From positions 13,103,001 to 13,167,000 of the forward strand of contig NC_083387.1 in assembly GCF_031755915.1 (NCBI RefSeq): 64,000 bases of DNA. Direction: 5' to 3'. The notes beneath the pieces are model-generated. The model saw only the letters and a program-made list of their open reading frames with translations. It was not told where the DNA came from and did not search any database. This DNA comes from Ziziphus jujuba (lineage: Eukaryota; Streptophyta; Magnoliopsida; Rosales; Rhamnaceae). This document shows, piece by piece, positions 1 to 13,100 of this stretch (position 1 is its first letter; each line of letters begins with the position of its first letter). Made by a program: the position numbers and the translations under genes.

Positions 1-2282
1 TTTTAATATGCTACACTCATAGTAATAACAGTAAATACATATAAGCAAATTGCTTTATTGACATGTTACATCATTCTTAGAGTACTCATTAAGACAATCC
101 ATTTGTTTAATTTATATAGCACTTTAACTGAACGAGTATACATCTCGAGGAGCTTCATGCAACAGCCCAATCTTCCAGGATTATCAAAATCTCATAATTC
201 AATATTTTATAATATCATATGTGCAATTCAAATATTTTAGAAATTATTAATCTTATAACATATTGAAATATAATTACATTCAGAAAATATATTAGTATGC
301 TTCTTCATTATTCCTTTCAAATCTCTTCAAGAGATTTTGTGCCATCAACAAGGCTTAATCTTTATGAACATACACAAACATTAATTTCATGCAATTCTAC
401 ATGATTTGTCATTTCTTAAATTGACAATAATGTGTAGATACAATCTTTAATATAATATTGAGATCATATAATCATTTGCAATGATTTTATGCAGCTACTT
501 TAAACAAATTGTCAACAATAATATTAAGCATCTCAAAAGTTTTAACTATTTTCTTTGGAAGAATTTTCTTCAAATATTTATCTACATATGCCATTTCTAG
601 GGCTTTTTAAGATATTTCATGAATTATTAGATGTACATCCTTTTTGCATTTGTAAATAAATTTCCTTTTAATATAAACTTTTAGATTTTTGATTATTCAT
701 GCTTCAAGCATGTTATATAGTAATCAACTATTAGTTTTAACAAATCATCAAATCGCCAATTGCTAAATATATATACTTCTAGCATAATTTCGATATAAAT
801 AGTATATTCAAATACATGCTTCTGTGATGAATGATCACATATTGATCAATTCCCATTTGTGGTATATATATTATGATGCACATGGATTTGATGAATCTAG
901 TTAAATTTTTCACCACGTATATTTGCTCTTCTAAACATTTTAAAAATAACAAAAACAAAATTAAATCAACAAGATATTTTTGTTGTCTCATTTAGATATT
1001 CAAGATCATATGAGGACTTTTCATTTTGCAATATTTTGATCTTCAGAATCAATCATTTGGATTTAAAATTCACCATGTAATCATTTTATCATGTTGATAA
1101 ATTAATCATTTTTATTTCCCAAGGCATGATACATAAAAATAAAGTGTCTGAATGTACAAGGACAAAATTAATAACTTACCATTTCAATTTCAATAATAGA
1201 TATACATTCATCCAATGGAAATAATGTAAATCTTTTTCTTCTAGATCATCATTTTATTTCCACTTTTAGTACTAAAATCTTGCTTTCTCATAATTGTAAT
1301 TAAAGAAAATATATATGCTCATAATTATTACAAATCAAATGACCATTCAAAAGTAACATATATTTTAAGGATGATAATAATACATATTCATTTTAGAGAA
1401 TGACAATACGTTATTGAACTATCCTTTAAGGATATTTTCATTTCACTATAATTGGATGACCATATCTTATAGTAGTTTACTAAACTGTCCATATTGACAA
1501 TACACTTCCTTTAAAAAGCTTTAATACCATAATATATTACCAAGGCTCATTGATAGGGGGAAAAAAAAAATTCAATTCTTCCAATTAAATTTATCCAACC
1601 CTTCAAGGATGACAATATTATATTAAATTGAGCTTAGTAAATTCCAACACAATAAGATTTCATTGTTGGCCATATTGAATAGCAATAAAAATGAACTTAA
1701 GAAAGATATTTATCTATTTTAATAAGATCTTTAAGACTATCTTTGAACTTTTCATTTTCAATATTTTGATCTTCAAGATCAAATATTTGCATTCAAACTG
1801 CATAATGTTAGAACATCCAATAGTAAAATTTCAAATAAAATACATTAATTTATCTATATAAGCAAATTGGCATTCTTATCTTAAAACCAACAATTTGATA
1901 ATCTTACCTAAACCAAAAATCAAACTGGTAGAAATATATACTGATAACGTGTTATAAATTAATTAAAACTTAGAAAGAATATAGAAGTCTTAAAATGAAA
2001 TATAAAATACAAAAGAGTAAAGAAATGGTGGGGAGAATTCCATCTTATTATTATCTATCACTTTATGTCTCATGGCCTCTATATACATAATATAAGTTAT
2101 AAGAAATAATGACCTAAATTCATGATCATATAATGGTTACATGAGTTACATATGTTACACCATAAATATATATAATTGTATAAGTTTTAAAGAAATGATG
2201 GATATGTTACACCATAAATATATATAATTGTATAAGTTTCAAGGAAATGATGGAATGGTGACATCACATCATACTCATAACA
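1..2282 (-). mobile_element. Copia-like LTR retrotransposon remnant, 5' end, cut by window edge
   Basis: This AT-rich block reads best as the 5' end of an LTR retrotransposon on the minus strand. A 333-bp LTR (1950-2282) has TG...CA ends with the short inverted terminus TGTTAT/ATAACA. Directly inside it, on the minus strand, comes AACACGTTATCAG, which resembles the junction after the 5' LTR of many plant Copia elements (from memory). The interior (1-1949) has no open frame of useful length, only degenerate text and a repeated ~60-base motif near 1015-1080 and 1746-1810. The 3' half and second LTR lie outside the window, so the target-site duplication cannot be checked. It could also be a non-autonomous derivative. 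Confidence 0.5.
1950..2282 (-). repeat. LTR of the Copia-like remnant with internal 53-bp duplication
   Basis: The LTR starts TGTTATAAATT and ends CTCATAACA. Inside it a 53-bp segment is present twice in tandem (about 2151-2203 and 2204-2256), with only a few differences, so the duplication is younger than most of the decay in the element. The right flank begins CAATT. The partner LTR is outside the window. Confidence 0.5.
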
Positions 2283-4461
2283 CAATTGAATTTTTTGACC
2301 AATGTTGGTTAATTATTCCATTTAACCAATATAAAATGAAAATTGGTTTAAGCTATTGTAATTTTTCTTATTTTAAGGATTTGCATTTTAGAAGTCTATA
2401 ATTTAACCATCCTTTGTCAAACAAATCTATTTATATCAAAATGCAACAAATTGAAATTTGAATATTGGAATTGCAATATTTTAAATGGAATTACCCCAAA
2501 CTAAAGGGTACTAAATTATTATCAATCTTTTTTTTTTTCTTTTTTTTTTTTTTTCTTTCCTCCAACTTTTCATAGATGGTCCACGAGTGATACACTTACA
2601 TCATGCAAAGTGAAAAAAAGTTCCACTTTATGATGGATTATTCTAACCCTGTCAATTCTTTCTTTTCTTTTTTCCTTTCTTTCTAACCTTTTAACCTATG
2701 TAAGTATGAATAGAGAGGAAGGTTGGAGTGAAATGCACATATTCTCAAATCACATCTAAAAAAGCAGCAATAACCAGCTTTTTCTCACTTTGAGGATTCC
2801 TGGCCCTGGAAGGTGAAGAGTTGGTGCTTTGAACCGAAGTTTGTATAAAGAAAACCACATTCGTGTCTTTTTTGGCTAAACGTAGATTCCAGCGTTGGAG
2901 AAACAAATAGTTGAAATTTGTATATGTGGGAAAATTTTCACCTGGTGAGTGTATTAACTTTGAATTTTTTTCAGTAGAAATGTTTTTATAATAATTGAGT
3001 TTTTCTATATGTTAGTAGAAGATATATTTTATAAAATATTGAATTCATGTGGTGTCATTTTTAAATATATATGATTAATTGATAAGAATATAAACCTTCA
3101 ACTTCCTTTTTTTTAATTTTTTAATAAATTTTCAATTTCCTCATACATTTTATCCAATATATATATATAGATATATATATATATATATATCCTTATACAT
3201 AGAGTCATTCATCCTTATACATAAAGTCATTCTCCTATCAGTATCGTCTTGATTTTCCATATTATTAACCCTAAAATAAGATTTTAGAATATGCTAGAAA
3301 TTTATATAAGTATAGTTAAATACTAAAACCTTAACATAAGAAAGTAATTATGTGTAGAATCATTTAAACTCGACACATATTTAAATACTAACTCAAATAA
3401 AAAAATATTTTTAACGGTTTTCCATAAGAACATCTTATATGAGAATATATATATATATATATATATATACTGCATTTATGTAAAATTGTAAATTAGGTAC
3501 AGGATATTTCAATTGTTAGATAGACCTTTGAAAGTAAGCAAACTATGGAATTATAATTGTTTTTCTTTTTAAAAAAATGAATTGCTATTTTGACAAGTAA
3601 ATTTGGATTACCATCACCATTTTAAATTTATGGTAACTTGTTAGCAGATTCATCAATCAATATTTGAAACAATAAAACACATTTTATAAAAACAGTAATA
3701 CCAGAGGGACCAAATTGCTTACCCAATTTATAACTACATGATATGACAATATTTTATTAGCTTATATTTAAAATTTATTTACCAACATTTGGGTTATATT
3801 AGTGCATAGAGCAATATTGGAAACAAAATACTCTGTAGTATAAACTGAGAAACATTGAAAGGTGATGAAAAAAATCACTAAAATTTACTAATTAATTTAA
3901 AACACAACCAAAATAAAAACAGTTTCTAGTGCATTACCATATAAGCTTTAAATCTATCATTAAAGCTTAGTTTAGTATTCCTATAGTTTATAAGAAAATT
4001 AACTTTAGTTATGTTGCAGAAATAAATATTTGGTTAAGTATTTAGTAAACTGTTATTTCATAATTGGTAAACGATTATTTCATAATTTCTGTATGATTCA
4101 AAATTATTATTTAAATATTCAATAAATAATAATATTTAATTATTGTTACAGTATATAATTATTAAAAAATACATTATCTATTATCATCTTTTTACTTGTA
4201 GTATTATGTTTCTATTATTATAACATAGATTAAAATTTAACACAATTTATTTTATCATAATTATAGTAAATTTTGATTAAAAAAAACTAAAGTAAATGGG
4301 AAAAAAATTAAAGAATAAAATATGTTGATAATAAAGTTGTTTAGTAGAATATCAATAATCTAGGATAATTATGATATTAAATTTTTAATGAGGATTAAAT
4401 TTAGAATTTTAATAATTAATAATTAGAGGAGCTAAAATCAAAACTTTAAAAGCTAATATTT
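2283..4461. other. AT-rich intergenic DNA without detectable genes
   Basis: No frame of gene-like length or recognisable domain is seen. There are poly-T tracts (about 2528-2556), AT dinucleotide runs (about 3160-3190 and 3450-3469) and general A/T-rich text. A slightly less AT-rich patch at 2700-2950 contains no supported exon. Confidence 0.5.
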
Positions 4462-4862
4462 GGCCATGTTTTTTATTTTTTGTTCTTAAAACATTGCTTT
4501 CAAAATACAGAACAAAAATAATTTTTTATTGTTTTATAAAAATAATAAATATTTGGTCAATTGTGTTTGAAAATAATTTTCAAAAATTAAAAACATACTT
4601 TTAGGGATGGTATATGTGTTTTCAGGTTGTGCAAGGTAAATTGTCATTCTTACTTTCCTTTGCTTAGGTGCCAGGTGCAATAAACTGACATATTTTTAAT
4701 TTTTTTGAAAACTATGAAAAATATTTTTTTATTGTTTTCTTTTCCATTTGTTTTCTAAAAATAATTTTTGAAAATTGATGACCAAACAATATATTGTTTT
4801 GAGATCAATTTTTTGTTTCAAAAACAAAAAACAATTCTTAAAACAGGTAGCCAAACATGCCC
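4462..4862. mobile_element. MITE-like inverted-repeat element, copy A
   Basis: The ends are imperfect inverted repeats: GGCCATGTTT at the left, and the complement of the right end reads GGGCATGTTTGGC. Inside, TATTTGGTCA and TGACCAAACA mark a second symmetric pair. There is no coding capacity. The same internal landmarks recur at 4908-5215, so this is one of two neighbouring copies of a family. Copy A carries an extra ~90-bp segment (4598-4687) that copy B lacks. The GTTTGG-type ends suggest an hAT-like family, but no clear 8-bp target duplication is seen. Confidence 0.5.
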
Positions 4863-4907
4863 ATAAGTCACTTTTCAAAAATAGTTGCAAGTAATATAGT
4901 CCAATTT

Positions 4908-5215
4908 GGTCATATTTTCAATTTTCAATTTTCAAAACATTATTTTAAAAATAAAATAATAATAAACTATTTTTATTTATTTCATGAAAACAATAAATAT
5001 TTGGTCAGTAGTATTAGAAAACAGTTTTTAAACTAAAAAACAAAAAATATCATTTTAATATTTTTTAAATTTTATTTTTTTAATTTATTTTTTAAAACTA
5101 TTTTTGAAAATTGATGACCAAACAAGTTTATTTTTGTTTTGGAAACAATTTTCTATTTTATAGAACAAATTCTTATAAAATTAAAATTTTCAAATTTTAC
5201 CAAGTAGCTTTACAT
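4908..5215. mobile_element. MITE-like inverted-repeat element, copy B
   Basis: A diverged second copy of the element at 4462-4862, in the same orientation. Shared landmarks are AATAAATATTTGGTCA near 4991 and GAAAATTGATGACCAAACAA near 5107. The right end is decayed, so the boundary is approximate. No coding capacity. Confidence 0.45.
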
Positions 5216-6272
5216 ATTTTATAACAATTCTAAAGGCCACTGCTGAATTGACTCAACGAAGAACCTTGTTTCCCGAATCATAAACTTATAATCATATGCT
5301 CATGAAAAATAAATTAATAAATAAATAAGTAAAAAAAAAAAAAAAAAAAATACTCAACCTATTCATTTTTTGTTCTGTTTTTTAACAACAAAAAAGGGTT
5401 CTTAGATAATAAGCTTTTAGATTTCGAAACAACCCTCGTTTGTTAATGTTGACTTCCGAATTTAATTCTATCCCATAGTAGGAAACTACCATCTGAGCAT
5501 ACGGGCGTTATAGGTTTAAACTTTTTACTTTTTGCATCTAGCTACTACTAAAATCACATTAAATACACTGACTAATTATATTTCCTTGAACCACACTATC
5601 ATCTATCAAACAATCATTGAGAGACTTTACTCGAAGATGCATCAATGGTTTCATTGCTTCCATCATTAAAAGGCAATGTTTAAAAAAGCATAAAGTGGAA
5701 ATCCAGAACTATATATAATCTAATAAAATGCAAAAATTTAAAACCGAAGTTGGCAATCTTCTATGCACCTTTCAGGGATTTGCTACATTCATCACTCCCT
5801 TTTGCTACTTGCGCTAGAAACCTAAATGGTAGCTAAGTTGGACACAGTACTCATTCATCAGTTGGTGTGAACAGATCGAAGTGCAATCAGACAAAGCTTC
5901 ACTATTGTTGCTCCCTGAGGCTCAGGAGGAGAATTTCTCCAGCATCACTGTCGGCAGAATAGGCACCTAACCATAAGCTAGAATTCTTTCAAGGTTTTAT
6001 CTATAACTCCACCAATTCAACTCTACTCCATTATTGTTATTATTATTATTATTATTATTAGTATCATCTCCAAACATGTTTAAGAAACTACCTTCTTTTT
6101 CTACCGGCAGGATGATTACAGAGCAACAAATCAAAAGAGAGAGTTTCCGTGGTGCTGAGAGTTACTGGTTCTCTAGATCTATACAAACAAAAGCACTGAA
6201 CGCAAGTACAAGTGGCTCTTAAGGCACTTGTTCTGCATTATATCTCGCCCACTATATTTTTGTAAGAAGGGC

Positions 6273-6304
<32 letters not shown>

Positions 6305-7490
6305 AAAGTCCCAACATGAAGACACCTTCCTAGATCCACTTGTCCAAAATGAAACACTAAAAACGGCAAGATACAATCCAATCTTGTTTTCCTAATTTTT
6401 TTTATCAAATTATTGGCAATGCTCTGGGCCCTCACCAATATCCACACAACATCAAGTCCAAAGGCAATAAAAAAAGGATATATATATATATATATATATT
6501 AAAATTAAAATAGAGAGAAAAAAAAATAATAAGAAAAAGACAAAACTAAACCTACCACCACTTAACTAGCCAATAATTTAGCTGCATTTACCACTCTCCA
6601 AAGCTTATGATTCACTCACTTCTCTACTCAGGAAGTTGCCCCTTTTCTCTGGTGGGTGCCATCTTTAATGCATCTTATACCTACTTGACATGCAAGATTT
6701 TTATCTTATTACTCTAAACTCCTTGCTTGCAAAATCAAGTGTTTCCTACAGAGGGAAAGAAGCGAGTGGTCTTGATTCTGCTAAAAAGGGTTCACTAATT
6801 ACTATTAGAGATAAAACACACACAAAGTGCAATTCATACCGAAGATAATCAGCTATGCTATCAGAACCACTTGAAGCCTTCTTTACCCAAGTAAATGATT
6901 CTACAGCTCCTAGTTTAATCAAATGGCTAACGAACTACCCACACTAGGAACCACCATAGTTGTACCGCTACAAAAGTATGCAAACTGATCTATTCGCTTG
7001 GTGGGCGGAAGCAATCGTGGCAAGCACCACAAAAAATAAATAAATAAATTTGTAAGATTATGATTTTGACTACTGATGGAAAATTTTGTAGGATTGTCAA
7101 CCTTGTATTTCTTCAGTTACTCTGAGCAAAAACCAGTGTAAATTTGGTGTCCTTTGAGGAGAAAAGAAAAGAGGAAAAAGATGAAAGTGGGGAATCCCAA
7201 GCTTTACAAGAGCAAACAGTAAAAGATGACATAAGCTTGTCTCCTAGAGCACCAAGCATAACTAGGTGGGGTCACTGAGGTGAGATAAAAACTTTTTAGA
7301 AAAAAAAATAAATAAAAAATTCCAATACCACTTCACATTCTAATACCTTGCTCCATTAATTTTGTCTCTTCAACTTCGATCTAACCCTTCCAACATTTAG
7401 CTGTTGCAATTCCAAAGAGCCCCTTTATCCCCTAAACTTCCTTTGATCCTCACCTGAACTAGCAATTTGAAGGGGGAGGGGGTGGGCAAA
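5216..7490. other. Intergenic DNA and likely promoter/leader of the zinc-finger gene
   Basis: No additional gene is supported. An ATT trinucleotide run sits near 6034-6060, a ~30-bp poly-A tract near 6273-6303 and an AT run near 6480-6500. Composition becomes less AT-rich from about 5750, and the last few hundred bases before 7491 are plausible promoter and 5' leader of the C2H2 gene. No transcription start can be fixed from sequence alone. Confidence 0.4.
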
Positions 7491-8075
7491 ATGACCTCTA
7501 AGGATGATGCAGTAACTGAGATAACACCTAATACACAGCAAAGTAAATTAGAAAACAGCAATGAAAATCTCATAGAAAATGAAGATGGTAATCCAGGAGA
7601 GTGGCTGAACCTGAGTCTAGGTAGGAATATGCTCTCGACAGCTGGTGACTCAGACTCACAATTAAGACCTGCTTCTGGCAAGGTATTTTCTTGCAACTTC
7701 TGCATGAGGAAGTTCTACAGTTCACAGGCATTAGGTGGTCACCAGAACGCCCACAAGAGAGAGAGAGGTGCAGCCAGAAGATATCAGTCACACAGGATGA
7801 TATCAATGATGGGCAGTTTGCCCATCAATACTTCTATGTTTAGGTCGTTACATGCTCGGCCTCATTCACTTGTGCACAAATCAACCAGAGAAGGAACTAC
7901 AATTGTAGCAAGATTTAATGATGCCAGTACAGGGTTTGGAATGGTCTGGACACCCTTCACACTGGAGGATGCCATGGATTTGATGTGGCCAGGCAGCTTT
8001 CACTTGGACCCACAAGTACCAGAGCCACAACCAGAGCCTCTCAAGCTTGAGCTCGACTTAAATCTCCGACTCTGA
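7491..8075 (+). CDS. C2H2 zinc-finger transcriptional repressor, ZFP3/ZFP4/ZFP7-like
   Basis: Single-exon gene encoding 194 residues. One plant-type C2H2 finger lies at residues 68-88 (C68, C71, H84, H88) with the QALGGH signature at 79-84, the DNA-contacting motif of the plant EPF/Q-type family. Two EAR repression motifs are visible: LNLSL at 39-43 and a stretch ending LELDLNLRL at the extreme C-terminus, the family's hallmark for recruiting TOPLESS-type corepressors. Single-finger proteins with a C-terminal DLNL box resemble Arabidopsis ZFP1-ZFP4 and ZFP7, which act in the nucleus in hormone and developmental responses. The start is the ATG at 7491; the frame is open upstream for a few codons but has no earlier ATG. 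Family assignment is firm; which paralogue it is remains uncertain. Confidence 0.93.
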   Translation: MTSKDDAVTEITPNTQQSKLENSNENLIENEDGNPGEWLNLSLGRNMLSTAGDSDSQLRPASGKVFSCNFCMRKFYSSQALGGHQNAHKRERGAARRYQSHRMISMMGSLPINTSMFRSLHARPHSLVHKSTREGTTIVARFNDASTGFGMVWTPFTLEDAMDLMWPGSFHLDPQVPEPQPEPLKLELDLNLRL

Positions 8076-9213
8076 TCCATCCATCTTGTACCCCACTTGG
8101 AATTTTCATTTTACATCGTTTCTATTGGAAGAGGTAACTTGTTCCATCAAGTATAGAACTAACATAGGTAGAAGGCCTGTTGTGAAGTGTTAAATACCAG
8201 GATGGTGGTTCTTCCTAGAGAAACCAGAAAAGGGAAAAAAAAGAAAAAAAGGGACCTAGGTTTTTTCTATCTGTTTATGCATGTAATGCTACCAAAAAAA
8301 TCTAATGAGGCAAGCAATAATTTCCAGCATTATATGTTTCCATGGAACTGAGTTTGTCTGGTTTTTTATCGCACGCTAATTAACAACTTACAGTTTTCTT
8401 TCACCATTCATCTATGGATAAAGCAATATTGTAGGTTTCCTTCTCTTCTCCTTCGTTTCTTTTTATTCTCTTCTTCATTTCTTTTTATTGACAGTAGCAA
8501 TGTTTGTTCTTAAATTTAAGAATTAAACTTATTCTCTATGATTTAAGCAAAAGCCCAGAAGGACTTGAGAAAAGTATTAGCAAATTACCACATCTGGAAA
8601 CTTACAGATTTTGTATCAACACCCACCTCCCACCCCACTCCACCAGAAAATTAAAAAAAAAAACTCTCTGAAGAGAAAAAAAATATCCATTAGTATTTTT
8701 ACCCCAGCCGTGAAATTACTTGACATTATATGTTCTGAAATTCATGAACATGTTAATGTGATGTATACCTGAACATTTAAATTTTAGGTTGAACACAAGC
8801 TCAGGTTTGCACCTGGGTTGTATTTTTTATCATACTGAATTTGTAGATCCATAAGATCCACCATAAATTGACAAGGATGACAATAAGCAAATTTCATGCC
8901 CACAAGAAAGTATATGTACTCTAATCACCCTAATCAGTGCCTCTATATTGTACCTAATTTCTTTTTCTTTTCTTTTTTTTTTTTTAATCCTAACTTTTGT
9001 TATCCTCCCAAATAAAAGGGTGGAACTGCCATCTGTAATAAAATAAACTTCACATGTTGCGATAAACACAAACAACAAAAGATACATTCAGGCAAAGAGC
9101 AAACCCTATAACTTAATCACATAAATAACAAAAAAGCTTTCGAAGAAACATTGAGATATTCATTGTCCATGTATCATGAACGCCTTTTATTTGTTAGCTG
9201 AAACACAAATGCC
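8076..9213. other. 3' flank of zinc-finger gene and intergenic DNA
   Basis: The first 250-300 bases are probably the 3' untranslated region. The rest is AT-rich with T tracts near 8960-8985. No gene is seen. Confidence 0.4.
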
Positions 9214-9540
9214 GACTCATTATTCATGCGTCTGGAAAATCATAGTGTGCATAATTTTACATATCAATCTCTTAAAAATTTTCAATATCTTAATATTACC
9301 GAATCTTCAGTTTGGCTTAGTACTGCAAAGTACAATATAAGTTGCAGCTAAGATTAAAGTTAGATCACCACAAAAAGGTTATCAACTTATCATCACTTTA
9401 ACTTTCCGTCCTCTTATCTTTATTAACTAAGTGTTCTTTTTTTTCTTTTTTCTTTTTTTCTTTTTTTTTTGGGTGTGCCGTTTAGCTGAAGCTGAGCTTG
9501 TTTTCATGTCCCAGCTAGTTCTTAGGATCCATGTAAATGA
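9214..9540. repeat. Direct repeat unit 1 (~0.33 kb)
   Basis: This segment is repeated almost end to end at 9553-9854. Shared landmarks, in order, are CATAGTGTGCATA, ATCTCTTAAAAATTTTCAAT, CTTCAGTTTGGCTTA, CTGCAAAGTACAA, TTAGATCACCACAAAAAG, a long T tract, and CCCAGCTAGTTCTTAGGATC. Copies differ by scattered substitutions and T-tract length. There is no coding potential and no obvious transposon ends. Confidence 0.85.
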
Positions 9541-9552
9541 CTCATAATGCTA

Positions 9553-9854
9553 ACTCATAATTCATGTGTCTGCAAAAGCATAGTGTGCATAGTTTTACAT
9601 ATCGATCTCTTAAAAATTTTCAATAACTTGATATTGCTGAATCTTCAGTTTGGCTTACTACTGCAAAGTACAAGATAAGTTGCAGCTAATATTTATGTTA
9701 GATCACCACAAAAAGTTTATCAAATTATCATCACTTTAACTTTCAGTCCTCTATCTTTTTGAACTAAGCTCTTTTTTTTTTTTTTTTTTTAAGCCCAAAC
9801 TGAGCGTGTTTTCATTTCCCAGCTAGTTCTTAGGATCTATGATTCGTGTAAATG
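9553..9854. repeat. Direct repeat unit 2 (~0.3 kb)
   Basis: Second copy of the 9214-9540 unit in the same orientation, separated by only about 12 bases. It keeps all the landmark blocks, with substitutions and a different T-tract length. The pair lies between the zinc-finger gene and the 3' end of the TIP41-like gene. Confidence 0.85.
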
Positions 9855-10140
9855 GGAAAATCGTTGAACAAATCTTCTATGATAGGAGAAATTCACCACG
9901 GTCCCTCTCTCCCCTAGCCCAAGAGTTACAATGGGAAACCATGATTCAAATATAAAAATAAGGCATCATAAGCTAAAATTTGTATCATTGAATGTCTGTT
10001 CTTCTACTTTAGAAAGTAACCACTTAGGATCATTCATTAAACATGATAGATAGAGTAACAAGAAAATTTAATCTTTTGAAAAAACCCGTACCCTCTTGGA
10101 CCATAATAGAGAATCCTCTAGAAAGACAGTTTTTACAGCC

Positions 10141-13100
10141 TCATAAATTACCAGGGACTTTAAGCTTTTGGGTCTTATGCTGGATGATTGGAAGCCTCTG
10201 GCTGATAATGCTGGGATCATTATAGGCAGCAGAATCAGAAGGGTACCCTTTCTGCACCATTTGGTTAACCAATCAAAGAAACAGAAAAAGAAACAAATTT
10301 TGGTGCTTTTGATATTATTAACTAACTCAGATAAGTACCAAAAGAAAACAGAAAAAGGAAAAATAAAAGCATTAAATAAAATTAATGGGAAAAAAGTTTA
10401 TAAAGAGAGATCAAACACAGGCACATTTATCAAGAATTCAGTTAGTTGACTCACCTATCAAACCTAGACCAGCGAAAACTATCATGAATGAGGATAAAAA
10501 AAATAGCATGAAATAACTATACGCCAGTGCTTATGAAGCAAGCTTACTCTTTTGAGTAAACTTGACATTCCATGAATAAATTCCACTTGTGTTACAAAAA
10601 TTTTGTTGAATATTGTATTAGTAATGAACATATATTCATTTTCAAATTTTTTTGAGTTAACTAAAAAGTTCAATCCAAATTAAAGCTTCAAAATCCTGAC
10701 AAAAATAGTTGCATAATTTAATATCAATTGCCAATACAGAACCAGAATAATTGAAATTTTCTATTAACAGTTTTTCCACTTAAATCTTATTTTAATTTTT
10801 CATTGAAATGTTCAGAAGACAAGAAAAAGATTTATAATTTTTTCCACGGAAGAATTTTCAAGGTGACATGGTGAGATGCCAATATTTTAATATGCTAGCA
10901 ATTTTTAACCTATAAAACTAGATGGTGTCTTCTTCATTTTCAATCCTAGTTTTTCAAAAAACATCCACCGCTTGTTTCCTATCCCTCCGAAATTCCTAGA
11001 CTGTACTAAATCTTTACCTTGTGTAGCACCACATGAACAGGTAATGCTACCCACCATCCACTAATAACATACATAAGAATATCAGTTTTCTTTTTTTTTT
11101 TTTTTTTTTTCCTTCCGCATCCTTGGCTTTGTTACTTTGTGTTGGTAGTTAGTAGTTTCTCATACACACTCCAGCAAAACCAAGTAGAGACAGATTGCAA
11201 ATTGAAAAGGAGCAGTTTCATCCTTATTTTGACAAGACTGAGATATAGCATGCATTCACGCACAGAACACAAACTTACTGCTGATAAAGACTGAAACTTT
11301 TCTTCTCTCCAGCAGCTTTCGCGAAGAATTATAGGATTCGTGTTGTCACCAAATTTGCATTCTACACGAGTATCCCTTAGTCTCATAAGCACTCCATCAA
11401 CTCTAAGCTGTAAGAACTTGATCAGTGACTAAACAGATCAATGAAATTAAGGAAAAGGAGAAAGAAAGCTAATTCATGTATATCAGATGTTATCTTGGGA
11501 ATCTGGCTAGATTACTGATATAATATTGATTACGAAACCAACTCACCCAAAATCGCAGGAGAAGAAACCAACAACTTGGCATGACTCTCTAGAAAATCCA
11601 AGAGTGACACAATTAGTCCTTATTCCTCAACCATATTAAAAATTTTCATGGAACAGAATACAGTAAACCACTCAGAAATAGTCAGAGGTTGAAAAGTTAC
11701 CACTTTTACAGTAAGAAGTGAAACTCCATTATCAGCCAATTCATCTTCATACAAGACTACCTGTCAGTTGCAAGAATAATCTTCTTTAAGGCAGGCAAAT
11801 AAAAAGCCGGAAGTTAACATTAGGTATATATGATAGACGACATATCCATACAGCCAAACAGGCAATCACGTAATTAGATGCTTCTAGTTACCACAATAGG
11901 TGCCCACCTCATCATAAAAGAGAATAGGTTCTTTTGATGCCAGTGCAACCACGTCGATTTTCTCATTGCAGTCTTCCCATTGGAGATTGTAGTTCCCATC
12001 AGAAATATCCCCCATTTCATGCTGACAAGAAGAAGTTCTCATAATCATTCCATTTTTGTTTTCGCCAAAACTTCATTTCAACTATATACATGATGCAAGA
12101 GACCAAAATAATAGAGTCCACATAATGGGAATGGAAACTCATTAAACTAATAAACAAATAATCATGAGATAGCCAATCTGTATAACAAGTCCATCAAACC
12201 AAATATAGCATTATCTTACTCTAGAAATTAAATTTTACCTAGGACAAGGAAACAGTTTTTCCAATAGAGAAAGAAGAGCACGTACCTTGCTCGTATCCAT
12301 CTCAATTGCTTCACTTCCACAATACGGCGTTGTGAATGTATAATCATAATCTAGTATCACCTGCTGCGAGGGTTTGCTGCAATTTATAAAAAGGAGTATC
12401 AATAAAAAATCCCTTTAGAGGTAAACAATGCTTTACTAGTAAACAATTTGACTGAAAAATTCAGACCACACAATTACATTACATTCCACAAGAGCATATT
12501 CAAATACGTAAATTTCTTCACACCTATAATGCAAATTGATTATGGAATCCACTCAAGTAACTTTCTGTTCAGAAAAAGTGCAATACATAAACTAGATGAG
12601 ATCATATTACTATATTGCTAGGAAAAACGCATTGCTTCTAACTCAAGCAAATCATGCTACAGTTCAGTGCTTCAAATTCACCCACCATATATAATCGAAT
12701 TCAAATCTCAAGAGAAGAGGAAACATAAAGATACATAGCTTACCTTCTGAATTTCCATTTTGCAGCAGCTGGAACTTCCACAGGGGGCAGTGCTTCCTGC
12801 TTCCATCCAATTAAGGCATCGAAAGCATTAAAATGAATTTTGGTACCACTATTTTTGTGCTTAAGAACCAGACAACTGTCCCCAAATACCATCTCTGGCA
12901 GGTGAGATGTTTGAAGTTTTTGTTCCCACCTGAATTCACATTCAAAGCATCAAGAAAAATAAAAATTTTAAATAAAACTTATATTAGAAAATCAAAATTT
13001 AAGGCCTCCATTACAGCATTTTGAAGAAACCATTTACGTTGAACTAAAATTCATCAGGAGGGATTAAACTTCAGGCATATCCTAAAGTACTAGCGAAATG

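Noticed and set aside
7397..7806. Minus-strand frames overlapping the zinc-finger gene
   Set aside because: Shadows of the C2H2 gene; no family motifs and no independent promoter or splice support.
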